Counted from the stretch's first letter, positions 53,569 to 63,208 are shown. The stretch is DNA of 64,000 nt from CALAGJ01 sp964293305 (GCA_964293305.1 CAXYYO010000010.1:1-64000), one strand, 5' to 3'. The notes: a model not told the origin generated them from the sequence alone. Numbers and translations are program-made.

Positions 53569-54519
53569 ATGGGTCCACAAGTAAAAATATTTTCCGGCAC
53601 AGGGTCACAAGACCTTACAGCTAAGATTGCATCCTGTTATGGTTCAGTACAAGGAAAAGTAAATATCCAGAAATTTAGTGATGGGGAGTTTCAACCTGTG
53701 TTTCTTGAAAGCATCAGGGGAGATTATGTTTTTTTAGTGCAAAGCACATTTGCCCCCACTGAAAATTTAATGGAACTGTTGTTAATGATTGATGCAGTAA
53801 AAAGAGCCAGTGCTTATAAAATTATTGCTGTTATTCCTTACTACGGTTTTGCCCGTCAGGATAGAAAAGACAAACCACGAGTAGCCATTGGTGCAAAATT
53901 GGTGGCCACACTATTAGAAGCCGCCGGAGCCAATCGTGTAATAACCATGGATTTGCACGCTCCTCAAATACAGGCATTCTTCGATATTCCGATGGATCAC
54001 CTAGATAGTTCAGCTATCTTTATTCCCTACATACAAAACCTAAAGCTTGAAAACCTTACTTTTGCGGCCCCTGATGTGGGTAGTACCAACAGAGTGAGGG
54101 AAATAGCCAGTTATTTCAGTGCAGAAATGGTTATCTGCGATAAGCACAGAAAGCGTGCAAATGAGATAGCTAGTATGGTAGTAATTGGAGATGTAAAAGA
54201 TAGAAACGTAGTACTGATAGATGATATTTGTGATACGGGAGGCACTTTAGCAAAATCAGCAGCATTGCTGAAAGAGAAAGGTGCTAAAACAGTGAGAGCT
54301 ATGTGCACACATCCTGTACTCAGTGGAAAAGCATACGAAAATATCGAAAACAGTGTGCTAGAAGAATTGGTGGTTTGTGATACCATACCGCTAAGGCAAC
54401 AAAGCAAAAAAATAAAGGTACTAAGCGTTGCAGATTTATTTGCCATTGCTATACGCAATGCTCACGAAAATAAGAGTATAACCAGTCTCTTTATACACTC
54501 TCAACTGCGCAATAAGTAA
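53569..54519 (+). CDS. prs: Ribose-phosphate pyrophosphokinase
   Basis: PRPP synthetase makes the activated ribose for purine, pyrimidine, histidine and NAD synthesis. The ATP-binding YYGFARQDRKDKPRVAIGAK region (20 residues), the metal-binding MDLHAPQIQAFFDIPMDHL and the PRPP loop VLIDDICDTGGTLAKSA are all present. The 316-residue length is normal. Just upstream TATATCTG is a near match to the -7 consensus. The ribosomal protein L25 gene follows 23 nt later. Confidence 0.97.
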   Translation: MGPQVKIFSGTGSQDLTAKIASCYGSVQGKVNIQKFSDGEFQPVFLESIRGDYVFLVQSTFAPTENLMELLLMIDAVKRASAYKIIAVIPYYGFARQDRKDKPRVAIGAKLVATLLEAAGANRVITMDLHAPQIQAFFDIPMDHLDSSAIFIPYIQNLKLENLTFAAPDVGSTNRVREIASYFSAEMVICDKHRKRANEIASMVVIGDVKDRNVVLIDDICDTGGTLAKSAALLKEKGAKTVRAMCTHPVLSGKAYENIENSVLEELVVCDTIPLRQQSKKIKVLSVADLFAIAIRNAHENKSITSLFIHSQLRNK

Positions 54520-54542
54520 GTATTTAAAAAACATATATAAAA

Positions 54543-55145
54543 ATGAAGACAATTACAATCGAAGGTCACCTGAGGACCGAAGCAGGCAAAAAAGCCACCC
54601 GCCAGCTACGCTCTCTGGGTAATGTGCCAGGTGTAATTTACGGGGGTGCAGAGGAAGTAAATTTTTATTCTTCTGCTGCTGATTTAAAGCCTGTAGTTTA
54701 TACATCAGCATTCCAGATAGTGGAAATGAGTGTTAATGGAAAAAAACACAAATGTATTCTAAAAGACATGCAGTTTGACAAAGTTTCTGATGCATTGATA
54801 CATGTGGACTTTTTAGAATTAGTTGACGATAAAAAAGTAGTAGCCAACCTGCCACTTAAATTTAATGGTAACTCTATTGGGGTTAAAAATGGTGGACGCT
54901 TTGTAGCAAAAATGAATTCTCTAAAAGTTAAGGTATTACCAAAATATTTGAAGGAAACAATTGATGTTGACATTACAAATTTAGAAGTGAATGGTAATAT
55001 ACGGGTGGAAGATGTACCTGTAGAAAATATGGAAGTGATGAATTCACCCCGTATTCCTGTAGCATCTGTAGTAATGACAAGACAGTTAAAACAAGAAGAA
55101 GCTGCGGCACCTGCTGCCGGTAAAGGAGCTGCTGGAAAGAAATAG
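54543..55145 (+). CDS. rplY: 50S ribosomal protein L25/general stress protein Ctc
   Basis: The N-terminal L25 domain binds 5S rRNA (MKTITIEGHLRTEAGKKATRQLR...GNVPGVIYGG, quoted in part), and the C-terminal Ctc/TL5 beta domain follows (FVAKMNSLKVKVLPKYLKET, IDVDITNLEVNGNIRVEDV). The protein has 200 residues with an Ala/Gly/Lys-rich tail. The prs-rplY-pth order is conserved in many bacteria and supports the call. A structured 3' element separates it from pth. Confidence 0.95.
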   Translation: MKTITIEGHLRTEAGKKATRQLRSLGNVPGVIYGGAEEVNFYSSAADLKPVVYTSAFQIVEMSVNGKKHKCILKDMQFDKVSDALIHVDFLELVDDKKVVANLPLKFNGNSIGVKNGGRFVAKMNSLKVKVLPKYLKETIDVDITNLEVNGNIRVEDVPVENMEVMNSPRIPVASVVMTRQLKQEEAAAPAAGKGAAGKK

Positions 55146-55164
55146 TCCTTTAATTTATTATTTG

Positions 55165-55244
55165 ACTGTACCGTTTTATTGCTGCTAATCTTTTTCAATA
55201 GCTTGTAAAGATTTTCCGAGTGGCATATCACGGTACAGTTTTTT
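55165..55244 (+). ncRNA. Structured 3' element or branched terminator after rplY
   Basis: ACTGTACCGT (55165-55174) pairs perfectly with ACGGTACAGT (55230-55239), followed by a run of Ts. Inside the 55-nt loop, AATCTTT (55187-55193) pairs with AAAGATT (55207-55213). The result is an 80-nt RNA with an outer stem, an inner hairpin and a T-tail. It may be an elaborate terminator, or a small RNA cut from the 3' end of the prs-rplY transcript. Confidence 0.6.
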
Positions 55245-55268
55245 ATTGTAACGATTGATTGTATAAAC

Positions 55269-55844
55269 ATGAATCGATACCTAATTGTAGGCTTAGGAAA
55301 TATTGGATTGCAATATGCACACACACGTCATAACATTGGATTTGATGTGTTGGATGCATTTGTAGCAAAGCATCAAGGCACTTTCTCATCTGGCAGGCTT
55401 GCAGATAAAGCAGAAATAAAGATCAAAGGCCGCACCGCTATTTGTATTAAACCCACCACATATATGAATTTGAGTGGAAGGGCTTTTAGGTATTGGTTTG
55501 ATAAGGAAAAGATTGAGATTGCACAAACGCTTACTATTGTAGATGAACTTGCATTGCCATTATCAAAAATAAGAATAAGAGGTACAGGTAGTGATGGGGG
55601 GCATAATGGCTTGAAAGATATACAAGCCATTATGGGCACACCAGACTATCCAAAATTGCGTTTTGGCATCGGTAACAACTATTCAAAAGGCATGCAGGCG
55701 GACTTTGTACTGGGTCAATGGTTTCCAGAAGAAAAACCTGTAGTGCTAAAAAAAATACATGCATGTGCAGATATGATAGAAAGTTTTATTTTAGCAGGGA
55801 TTGACATTACTATGAATCAATACAATAAAATGATATTTGAATAA
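55269..55844 (+). CDS. pth: Peptidyl-tRNA hydrolase
   Basis: Pth releases tRNA from stalled peptidyl-tRNA. The catalytic His is in YAHTRHNIGFDVLD, the conserved Asn in VGLGNIGLQY, and further motifs are KPTTYMNLSGRA, IVDELALPLSKIRIR and GSDGGHNGLKDI. The 191-residue length is normal. The position after prs and rplY is typical. Confidence 0.97.
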   Translation: MNRYLIVGLGNIGLQYAHTRHNIGFDVLDAFVAKHQGTFSSGRLADKAEIKIKGRTAICIKPTTYMNLSGRAFRYWFDKEKIEIAQTLTIVDELALPLSKIRIRGTGSDGGHNGLKDIQAIMGTPDYPKLRFGIGNNYSKGMQADFVLGQWFPEEKPVVLKKIHACADMIESFILAGIDITMNQYNKMIFE

Positions 55845-55924
55845 TATAAACGCATCATCAATTCAACTAGAATAAACATCATCCATATAGCTGAAACACT
55901 TATTCATCTCAAAATTCCATCACT

Positions 55925-56536
55925 ATGAAGATTTTTTGTGTAGGTAGAAATTATAAGGCACATGCCGAAGAATTACAAAATGAAGTACCCACTGAGCCTG
56001 TCATATTTATAAAACCCAAATCTGCTTTGGTAAGTCGGTATGCACATTTTTATTATCCCCAGTTTACGAATGAACTTTGTTATGAAGCAGAACTGGTATT
56101 GCAAATCTGCAAAAATGGAAAATACATCAGTGCGCATAATGGCTGGCAGTATTATAACGCAATAACAGTGGGTATTGATTTTACAGCTCGTGATGTACAA
56201 AATGAACTAAAGAAAAAAGGCCTACCTTGGGAAAAAGCAAAGGGTTGGGATGGCTCCGCTGCGGTGGGTAGTTTTCAGCAGTTTCCATCTGCAAGATTTA
56301 AAAGCCCTTTTAATTTTCATCTTACAAAAAATGATGAAATGGTACAACAAGCCAGCAGTGAAGAAATGATGTTTTCTTTTGGCAAAATAGTATCTGACAT
56401 CTCACAATATTTTGCACTGAGCATTGGCGACATCATCTTTACAGGCACACCGGCAGGCACCGGTGAGTGTGTTGTGGAAGATGTATTGGAAGGCTACCTC
56501 GAAGGCAATAAAGTATTATCAATAGCAGTAAAATAA
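55925..56536 (+). CDS. Fumarylacetoacetate hydrolase-family protein
   Basis: This 203-residue single-domain member of the FAH family has the metal site in ELCYEAELVLQI and the conserved GIDFTARDVQ, KGWDGSAAVG and IIFTGTPAGTG segments. Relatives include acylpyruvases and oxaloacetate decarboxylases. It starts 80 nt after pth and ends 4 nt before the branched-chain E1 gene, so it may serve keto-acid metabolism with it; the substrate is not known. Confidence 0.92.
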   Translation: MKIFCVGRNYKAHAEELQNEVPTEPVIFIKPKSALVSRYAHFYYPQFTNELCYEAELVLQICKNGKYISAHNGWQYYNAITVGIDFTARDVQNELKKKGLPWEKAKGWDGSAAVGSFQQFPSARFKSPFNFHLTKNDEMVQQASSEEMMFSFGKIVSDISQYFALSIGDIIFTGTPAGTGECVVEDVLEGYLEGNKVLSIAVK

Positions 56537-56540
56537 ATCA

Positions 56541-58628
56541 GTGACTTTACTAAACAGAATCATCCCGGATAAAGCTACACAAATAAAGGCTTTCAGCCTA
56601 ATGTGTATGGCAAAAGCAACCACAGATTTATATGAAAATAACAGAAGTATTTGCAAATATGTACACTCCACTTCCAGAGGGCATGAAGCCATACAAATTG
56701 CTACTGGATTGCAATTACTTCCCTGCGATTTTGTAAGCCCTTATTACAGGGATGAAAGCCTCATGTTGAGTATGGGCTTTGAGCCCTTTGAAATGATGCT
56801 TCAATTATTGGCAAAAGCCGATGATCCATTTTCCGCAGGAAGATCATATTATAATCATCCATCATCCCGCAGAGCGGATAAACCTACCATCATCCACCAA
56901 AGCAGTGCCACAGGTATGCAGGCCATACCCACAGCAGGTGTTGCTATGGGTATTCAATATATAGAAACGTATATTAAGGAGCAATTACAGAAAGGTACAG
57001 ATGGCCAAATGCCGGTAGTAGTTTGCAGCCTGGGTGATAATAGTATGACTGAGGGTGAAGTTAGTGAAGCCCTACAAATGGCATCATTAAAGCAATTGCC
57101 CATAATTTTTTTAGTACAGGATAATGAATGGGGCATCAGCGTTACTGCGGATGAGGCAAGAGCTGTAAATGCTTACGAAATGGTACAGGGTTTTAAAGGT
57201 ATTGCCAAAGTGCAGGTGGATGGCAGTTATTTTGATGAATGTTATCACCATGTATCAAGAGCCATTAACTATGTAAGAGTAGAGAGGAAGCCAATATTGA
57301 TACATGCAAAAGTTCCTTTGCTTGGCCATCATACCAGTGGCGTAAGGAGAGAATTTTACAGAACAGCAGATGACCTCCAACAGCATGGTGCCAGAGACCC
57401 ATATCCAATTTACAGAAGCTGGTTGTTAAAAAATGGTTGTACAGAAGAGGAATTAAATATTACTGAAGCTGCGGCTATATCAGCCATTCATATTGCTTTT
57501 GAACAAGCAAAAGCAGCAGCCGACCCTCTGCCACAATCTGTTTTAGACCATGTATTTGCTCCTACACCTATACAATTAGAAACCGGCGACCGTAGCCCTG
57601 CAAATGCAGAAAAAATAATTATGGTAGATGCAGCCATGCATGCTATTGAAGAAATAATGCTGGAGCATCCTGAAGCTATTGTATATGGGCAAGATGTGGG
57701 CAAAAGATTAGGCGGTGTATTTAGAGAAACCGCAACACTTGGCAGTAAATTCGGAGATCACCGTGTGTTTAATACTGCTATTCAAGAAGCATTTATTGTA
57801 GGCTCTACGGCAGGCATGAGTGCTGTCGGCTTAAAACCGATAGTAGAAGTACAGTTTGGCGATTATATATATCCCGGCATTAATCAGTTGGTATGCGAAG
57901 TGGCAAAGAGTTGCTACCTCACTGCCGGAAAATTTCCTGTAAGTATGATATTGCGGGTACCTGTGGGTGCTTACGGAGGTGGTGGCCCTTACCATAGTGG
58001 TTCAGTAGAATCTACGCTACTTAGTATAAAGGGTATTAAAATATGTTTCCCTTCCAATGCTGCGGATATGAAGGGTTTGATGAAAGCGGCATATTATGAC
58101 CCTAACCCTGTAATCATGCTAGAGCATAAAGGATTATATTGGAGCAAAGTACCCGGCACAGACGAAGCAAAAACAATTGAACCTGCATCAGATTATATAC
58201 TGCCATTGGGCAAAGCCAATATGGTATTGTCTGCATCATCAGACAATATAAACTCTGGCAATTCAATCTGTGTTGTAACTTATGGCATGGGAGTTTATCG
58301 TGCATTGGCCGCAGCCCCACATTTTCCTGAACAGCTTGATATCATTGACCTTCGTACATTATATCCTTTAGATGAGGAATTTATCTTTAGAACTGTAAAG
58401 AAACATGGCAAATGCTTGATTATAACAGAAGAACAGCAGACAAATTCATTTGCGGAAGCACTTAGTCACAGAATTTCCAAATCCTGCTTTCAGCATTTGG
58501 ATGCTCCGGTACAAGTATTAGGATCACTAGATTTACCGGCTGTGCCAATTAACTTAGTTTTAGAGGAAGCGATGATACCGACAGTGGAAAAAGTAAAATT
58601 GCATATAGAAAGACTTATAAATTGGTAG
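56541..58628 (+). CDS. Branched-chain 2-oxoacid dehydrogenase E1, alpha-beta fusion
   Basis: The first half (about residues 1-340) is the E1 alpha domain with the thiamine-diphosphate motif VVCSLGDNSMTEGEVSEALQ (20 residues) and LVQDNEWGIS. The second half (about 355-695) is E1 beta with YGQDVGKRLGGVFRET, QFGDYIYPGINQLV and the terminal ITEEQQTNSF. It decarboxylates branched-chain 2-oxo acids as part of a multi-enzyme complex that feeds branched fatty acid synthesis. The fusion is common in Bacteroidota. The start is GTG, 4 nt after the previous stop. E2 and E3 genes are not in the window. Confidence 0.94.
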   Translation: MTLLNRIIPDKATQIKAFSLMCMAKATTDLYENNRSICKYVHSTSRGHEAIQIATGLQLLPCDFVSPYYRDESLMLSMGFEPFEMMLQLLAKADDPFSAGRSYYNHPSSRRADKPTIIHQSSATGMQAIPTAGVAMGIQYIETYIKEQLQKGTDGQMPVVVCSLGDNSMTEGEVSEALQMASLKQLPIIFLVQDNEWGISVTADEARAVNAYEMVQGFKGIAKVQVDGSYFDECYHHVSRAINYVRVERKPILIHAKVPLLGHHTSGVRREFYRTADDLQQHGARDPYPIYRSWLLKNGCTEEELNITEAAAISAIHIAFEQAKAAADPLPQSVLDHVFAPTPIQLETGDRSPANAEKIIMVDAAMHAIEEIMLEHPEAIVYGQDVGKRLGGVFRETATLGSKFGDHRVFNTAIQEAFIVGSTAGMSAVGLKPIVEVQFGDYIYPGINQLVCEVAKSCYLTAGKFPVSMILRVPVGAYGGGGPYHSGSVESTLLSIKGIKICFPSNAADMKGLMKAAYYDPNPVIMLEHKGLYWSKVPGTDEAKTIEPASDYILPLGKANMVLSASSDNINSGNSICVVTYGMGVYRALAAAPHFPEQLDIIDLRTLYPLDEEFIFRTVKKHGKCLIITEEQQTNSFAEALSHRISKSCFQHLDAPVQVLGSLDLPAVPINLVLEEAMIPTVEKVKLHIERLINW

Positions 58629-58727
58629 TTTTAGAAAAGGCTACATTTATACTGTAATTACTTTCTTTCAAGAATTAGATTATTTCTAGTTTTTGTCAAC
58701 TATATTTTTTCAAAAAAATGAAATACT

Positions 58728-59228
58728 ATGTCATCATTTACTTGGTCTTCATTTAGTTTAAGAATCCCTGTATTTGCTTCTGTTGAAAAGTTATATTGGT
58801 GTATAGCCACACAGAAAGGGCTGGAGTATTGGTTTTTGCGCAGCAGTATATTCCAGTCAACTATTGGTATGCTTTTACAACAAGAGGATTTTGTATCTGA
58901 AGGTGATAGCTATACTTGGTTATGGCATGGATGGCCAGATGATGTTGTAGAAAAAGGGAGCATTATAAGTGTAAATCATAAAGATGAAATTATTTTTAGT
59001 TTTGGCCTTGCAGGCAATGTAACTGTTCGACTCATACCCACTGATGCTTATACAATGGTTGAGCTGATACAGGAAGAAATACCCGAGGATGAAGTGGGCC
59101 GACGCCACTGGCATTTAGGCTGTAAAATGGGCTGGACATTTTATCTCACTAACCTCAAATCATTATTGGAAGGTGGTATAGATTTAAGGAATAAAGACGC
59201 AGCCATACTACAAGTATTAAATGTATAA
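58728..59228 (+). CDS. SRPBCC/START-like domain protein
   Basis: The 166-residue protein looks like an AHSA1-type START-like fold: an opening strand with IPVFASVEKLYWCIATQKGLEYWF (key part VEKLYWCIATQKGLEYWF), a central KGSIISVNHKDEIIFSFG hairpin, and a closing helix MGWTFYLTNLKSLLEGG. Such domains bind hydrophobic ligands or client proteins; the function here is unknown. It lies 5 nt before the TfoX-N gene and probably shares its transcript. Confidence 0.88.
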   Translation: MSSFTWSSFSLRIPVFASVEKLYWCIATQKGLEYWFLRSSIFQSTIGMLLQQEDFVSEGDSYTWLWHGWPDDVVEKGSIISVNHKDEIIFSFGLAGNVTVRLIPTDAYTMVELIQEEIPEDEVGRRHWHLGCKMGWTFYLTNLKSLLEGGIDLRNKDAAILQVLNV

Positions 59229-59233
59229 AGATT

Positions 59234-59614
59234 ATGGCTTATAATGAGAAAATAGCAAATCGTATCAGAGAAATTATTGCAGCTACACACACAATAACTG
59301 AGGAGAAAAAAATGTTTGCAGGTTTATGTTTTATGGTGGATAACAAAATGTGTGTAGGTGTAAATGAAGAAAGGGTTATGATAAGATTCAATCCAGATTT
59401 GCAGGATGAAATCATGGAAAGAGAAGGCTGTAGACCAATGGATTTTACGGGTAGGGTAATGCGGGGCTATGTATTTGTAAGTCTTGATGTACTGCAAACA
59501 AAAAAACAGCTCAATGAGTGGATACAAATTGCCTTAGCTTTTAATCCATTTGCAAAGTCTTCCAAAAAATCAAAACAGGAAGCACCAACTGGAAAGAGGA
59601 GGGGTGGCAACTGA
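59234..59614 (+). CDS. TfoX N-terminal domain protein
   Basis: The 126-residue protein has the TfoX/Sxy N-terminal fold (KKMFAGLCFMVDNKMCVGVN...MIRFNPDLQDE...GRVMRGYVFVSLD, quoted in part) without the C-terminal helix-hairpin-helix domain of full Sxy. A basic tail follows (SSKKSKQEAPTGKRRGG). Full-length Sxy activates competence in gamma-proteobacteria; stand-alone N domains are widespread with no fixed role. Confidence 0.9.
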   Translation: MAYNEKIANRIREIIAATHTITEEKKMFAGLCFMVDNKMCVGVNEERVMIRFNPDLQDEIMEREGCRPMDFTGRVMRGYVFVSLDVLQTKKQLNEWIQIALAFNPFAKSSKKSKQEAPTGKRRGGN

Positions 59615-59667
59615 TTAAACATGCATCTTATACCATTATTCAAAACTAATCACTGTAAGCTATCACC

Positions 59668-59675
59668 TATATTTG
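59668..59675 (+). promoter_or_regulatory. mdh -7 element
   Basis: TATATTTG matches TAnnTTTG 36 nt before the mdh ATG. No clear -33 box is present. Confidence 0.5.
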
Positions 59676-59710
59676 CGGCCATTCTTTTATAACATCAAAA
59701 AATATTTTAA

Positions 59711-60640
59711 ATGAAAGTAACGGTTGTAGGTGCAGGTGCTGTAGGTGCTACTTGTGCTGATAATATTGCCCGCAAAGAATTAGTTTCGGAATTAGTTTTA
59801 TTAGACATTAAAGAAGGTTTTGCAGAGGGAAAAGCCCAGGATATGATGCAGACCGCAGCCCTATTGGGTTTTGACACACGTATATCCGGCAGTACCAATG
59901 ACTATAGCAAAACTGCAGATAGTGATGTAGTGGTTATAACAAGCGGCATACCCCGTAAACCCGGTATGACCCGTGAAGAACTTATTGGCACTAATGCGGG
60001 GATAGTAAAAGGTGTATGTGAGAACATTCTAAAATATTCTCCAAATGCCATCATCATCATCATTAGTAATCCCATGGATACTATGACCTATCTGGCACTT
60101 ACCAGCACAGGTTTGCCTAAAAACAGAATAATTGGCATGGGTGGTATACTCGATAGCAGCCGTTTTAAATATCAGCTAAGCCAGCACCTTAATTGTGCTC
60201 CTGCTGATCTGAATGCTGTAGTAGTTGGTGGTCATGGTGATACTACTATGATTCCACTTATTCGTATGGCTACATGGAATAGTGCACCTGTTACAAATTT
60301 TCTGAGCCAAGAGCAGCAGGATAAAATTGTAAAAGATACGATGGTAGGAGGTGCTACCCTTACAGGATTGCTAGGCACTTCTGCATGGTATGCACCAGGT
60401 GCTGCCGGTGCAGCATTAGTAGAAAGCATTATTAGGGATGAAAAGAAACTGTTTACTTGCTGTGTGGCTTTGGATGGTGAATATGGTCATACAGATATTT
60501 GTATGGGTGTACCGGTGGTAATAGGCCGCAATGGATGGGAAAAAATTGTGGACTTCCAACTGAACGAAACCGAACAAGCTGAATTTAATAAAAGTGCAGC
60601 AGCGGTGCGCAGCATGAATGATGTACTGAAAACATTATAA
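59711..60640 (+). CDS. mdh: Malate dehydrogenase
   Basis: This NAD-dependent enzyme of the citric acid cycle is of the LDH-like MDH type. The dinucleotide motif is VVGAGAVGATCADNIA, the substrate arginines are in GIPRKPGMTREEL and RIIGMGGILDSSRFK, and the active-site His is in VVGGHGDTTMIPL. The 309-residue length is normal. It has its own promoter and ends at a strong terminator. Confidence 0.97.
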   Translation: MKVTVVGAGAVGATCADNIARKELVSELVLLDIKEGFAEGKAQDMMQTAALLGFDTRISGSTNDYSKTADSDVVVITSGIPRKPGMTREELIGTNAGIVKGVCENILKYSPNAIIIIISNPMDTMTYLALTSTGLPKNRIIGMGGILDSSRFKYQLSQHLNCAPADLNAVVVGGHGDTTMIPLIRMATWNSAPVTNFLSQEQQDKIVKDTMVGGATLTGLLGTSAWYAPGAAGAALVESIIRDEKKLFTCCVALDGEYGHTDICMGVPVVIGRNGWEKIVDFQLNETEQAEFNKSAAAVRSMNDVLKTL

Positions 60641-60654
60641 AATTTTTTCTGTTC

Positions 60655-60686
60655 AAAAAAGACCGCTCATTTGAGCGGTCTTTTTT
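60655..60686. terminator. Strong terminator after mdh
   Basis: AAAAAAGACCGCTCA pairs with TGAGCGGTCTTTTTT around a 2-nt core. The A-tract on one side and T-tract on the other make it effective in both directions. Confidence 0.92.
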
Positions 60687-60922
60687 ATGCATAAACAGGT
60701 GCAGCAAGCCGGTGTACCAAAAAACAAAAATCAGCGTGAAGGATAGAAATGGAGAGCTAGAAGATGTTGTTTTGTGTAATAAGTATTCTCCCATTTGGAA
60801 TATCTTACACCAAGTTGTAAACCTCAATATTTCCTATAAGTGTATGAATTTCATCCTTACAAAAAAGATTCAGCGTATTTTGAATGGTTATATAGATTGA
60901 CTCAAAAAATAAAATATTAGAT
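60687..60922. other. Gap between mdh terminator and acetyltransferase
   Basis: A 62-codon plus-strand frame (60712-60900) has no signal, motif or start context, and I do not accept it as a gene. Nothing else is recognisable. Confidence 0.4.
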
Positions 60923-61411
60923 ATGTCACAGAATTTAATACCTGCGCTTTACAGCAATTTTGATTTTTTTTATGACCTCTACATGCATCCAAAAGTCAAT
61001 AGATATTTACTCTACGATATAATGCCACAGGACGAATTCAAAACAATTTATGAAAAGCTTATTGCCGAGCAAGTATTGTATCGCTATGTTGAAAATGAAG
61101 AAGATTTAGGCATGTGCAAACTCATTTTTCAGAAACACAGAAACAGTCATATCATCTATTTAGGAGGTGTAGCCATAGATCCACAGCATGCAGGCAAAGG
61201 TGCAGGATATAGAATGATGCTAGCAGTGCAGGAATTTGCTAAACAGCACCAGCGAAAAAGAATAGAGCTTTCAGTAGCTACTGAAAATCTTGCAGCCATC
61301 GGTCTCTATAAAAAAGCAGGGTTTCTAGAAGAAGGTATTTTTAGAAAGTTTTCTTGGCTAAAAGCCTCAGATGAATATTTAGATGAAATGATGATGGCAT
61401 GGATGTACTAA
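60923..61411 (+). CDS. GNAT-family N-acetyltransferase
   Basis: The 162-residue GNAT fold has the acetyl-CoA loop IDPQHAGKGAGYRMM (the Q/R-x-x-G-x-G/A type, here HAGKGAG) and the C-terminal LSVATENLAAIGLYKKAGF motif. Relatives acetylate protein N termini, amino sugars or antibiotics; the substrate is unknown. Confidence 0.92.
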   Translation: MSQNLIPALYSNFDFFYDLYMHPKVNRYLLYDIMPQDEFKTIYEKLIAEQVLYRYVENEEDLGMCKLIFQKHRNSHIIYLGGVAIDPQHAGKGAGYRMMLAVQEFAKQHQRKRIELSVATENLAAIGLYKKAGFLEEGIFRKFSWLKASDEYLDEMMMAWMY

Positions 61412-61810
61412 TGTAAGTTTATACACAACATTTGTATTTCAAAGCTTCTGCGGTTTAGTTTTAAAAAGCTAGATGATGTTAGAATTTGTGGTAGCGATTA
61501 GACCCAGCATTTACGGTTGAAATTTATGACAACGTCAACTGCAAAATCTGAGTTAAACAGAATGTCATAAACAACCCGTTTTTCACATTAAAGTCAGTAT
61601 TAATAATAATCGTTTAGCGTCGAAAAATCCTTTGTTTAGCATAAGAAATGAAATCATTTTCGAATGCTCCAAAATCTGATTATTGGAAAAATAATTCCTG
61701 TTTCGGGAAAAAACGGTTTTTTTGTATCCGTAAAAAGTATAAACCTCATTAAAGGTACATATGCAGTTGCTCTGTTCAGCGGGGACACTAAATTGCATGC
61801 AAAGTCCAAT
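61412..61810. other. Upstream region of the sigma-54 regulator
   Basis: About 400 nt without a supported gene. The regulator's frame is open for 147 nt before the chosen ATG, but that part (GKIIPVSGKNGFFVS...) has no receiver-domain character. I see no convincing promoter or sigma-54 site. Confidence 0.4.
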
Positions 61811-63208
61811 ATGACAAATAAAACATTGTCCATATATATGTTAGATGATGATGCCATTTTCTGCAAGGTGTTGTCGCATTATATATCACTCAATCCTGAT
61901 TATTCTGTAAAAACGTTTACAGAAGTTAGTCAGTTTACGGCAGCACTTAGCCAAAAGCCGGATATCGTAACCATCGACTATATGCTACCCGGCAGCAGTG
62001 GCGGCATATTGATACAACAGGTAAAAGATTTAAGTCCCGAAACAAAAATAATTGTAATTAGTGGGCAGCAGGATATACAGGTAGCCATTGATTTATTTAA
62101 GAAAGGGGCGCATGATTATATTATAAAAGATAAAGATACTCAGCAGCGTCTTTGGATGAGTATTCAAAATATAAGGGAAACCATTAGTCTTAAAAAAGAG
62201 GTGGAGCACCTACAGCAAGAAGTTGAAAAGAAATATGATTTTCAAAAAGCGGTTATTGGTAATAGCTCAGTACTAAAACAGGTATTTGCTTTGATGGAAA
62301 AGGCCGTAACTACTTCTATTACAGTATCTATAACCGGAGAAACGGGTACAGGAAAAGAGTTAATTGCCAAATCCATACACTTCAATAGTGGCCGTAGGAA
62401 GCATTCATTTGTACCTGTAAATGTGGCTGCCATTCCCACGGAACTTTTGGAAAGTGAATTATTTGGATATGAGAAAGGTGCTTTTACCGGTGCCGTATCC
62501 CGCCGAATTGGAAAATTTGAAGAAGCACATAGGGGTACTTTGTTTTTAGATGAAATAGGGGAAATGGACCTATCCATACAAGCTAAACTATTAAGAGCCT
62601 TGCAGGAAAAGGAAATATGCCGATTGGGCAGTAATGATATTATAAAGACAGATGTACGCATCATTGTGGCCACACACCGCAACCTAGAAGAAGAAGTACA
62701 AAAAGGAAATTTTAGAGAAGATCTGTATTATAGAATTTTGGGATTGCCCTTGCAACTACCACCATTACGTATGAGAGGAAATGATATTCTGCTGATAGCA
62801 AAATATTTCATTGATTTATTTAGTAAAGAAAATGAGCTCGGCAAAAAGACCCTCAGTGCAGATGTAAAAAATAAATTGCTCTGCTATGCTTTCCCGGGGA
62901 ATATAAGGGAGCTGAAGTCTATTGTGGAATTGGGCTGTGTGCTGAGTGATGAAGAGGAAATTGGCATAGAACATATCAGGTTGAATACTTCCACCCGTTC
63001 CAATATTTCCCTTGCATCAGACAATATTTCATTAGATGATTATATCAGTGATTTAATTCAGCATTATTTAGAAAAGCATAATTATGATGTAGTGCATGTG
63101 GCCAAGCTTTTAAAAGTTGGCAAGAGCACTATTTATAGAATGATAAAAAGTAACCGACTGCAATTACGTAAGAGAATCAATAAATATGAACAACCAGAAA
63201 TTGTATAG
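61811..63208 (+). CDS. NtrC-type sigma-54-dependent response regulator
   Basis: A receiver domain (residues 1-125; acidic pair MLDDDA, phosphoacceptor Asp in VTIDYMLPGSSGG) is followed by a linker coiled coil and an AAA+ domain. The latter has Walker A TGETGTGKELIAKS, the sigma-54 contact loop GAFTGA, Walker B TLFLDEIGEM and the arginine region FREDLYYRI. A Fis-type helix-turn-helix closes the protein (VVHVAKLLKVGKSTIYRMI). The ATG at 61811 gives the standard start. Its last 23 nt overlap an Hpt-domain gene; no histidine kinase is adjacent. Confidence 0.94.
   Translation: MTNKTLSIYMLDDDAIFCKVLSHYISLNPDYSVKTFTEVSQFTAALSQKPDIVTIDYMLPGSSGGILIQQVKDLSPETKIIVISGQQDIQVAIDLFKKGAHDYIIKDKDTQQRLWMSIQNIRETISLKKEVEHLQQEVEKKYDFQKAVIGNSSVLKQVFALMEKAVTTSITVSITGETGTGKELIAKSIHFNSGRRKHSFVPVNVAAIPTELLESELFGYEKGAFTGAVSRRIGKFEEAHRGTLFLDEIGEMDLSIQAKLLRALQEKEICRLGSNDIIKTDVRIIVATHRNLEEEVQKGNFREDLYYRILGLPLQLPPLRMRGNDILLIAKYFIDLFSKENELGKKTLSADVKNKLLCYAFPGNIRELKSIVELGCVLSDEEEIGIEHIRLNTSTRSNISLASDNISLDDYISDLIQHYLEKHNYDVVHVAKLLKVGKSTIYRMIKSNRLQLRKRINKYEQPEIV

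Noticed and set aside
54698..55324. 208-codon minus-strand frame over rplY and its 3' region
   Set aside because: It is antisense to the well-supported rplY and pth genes and resembles no known family.
60712..60900. 62-codon frame after mdh
   Set aside because: No promoter, motif or neighbour support; it starts close to the mdh terminator.
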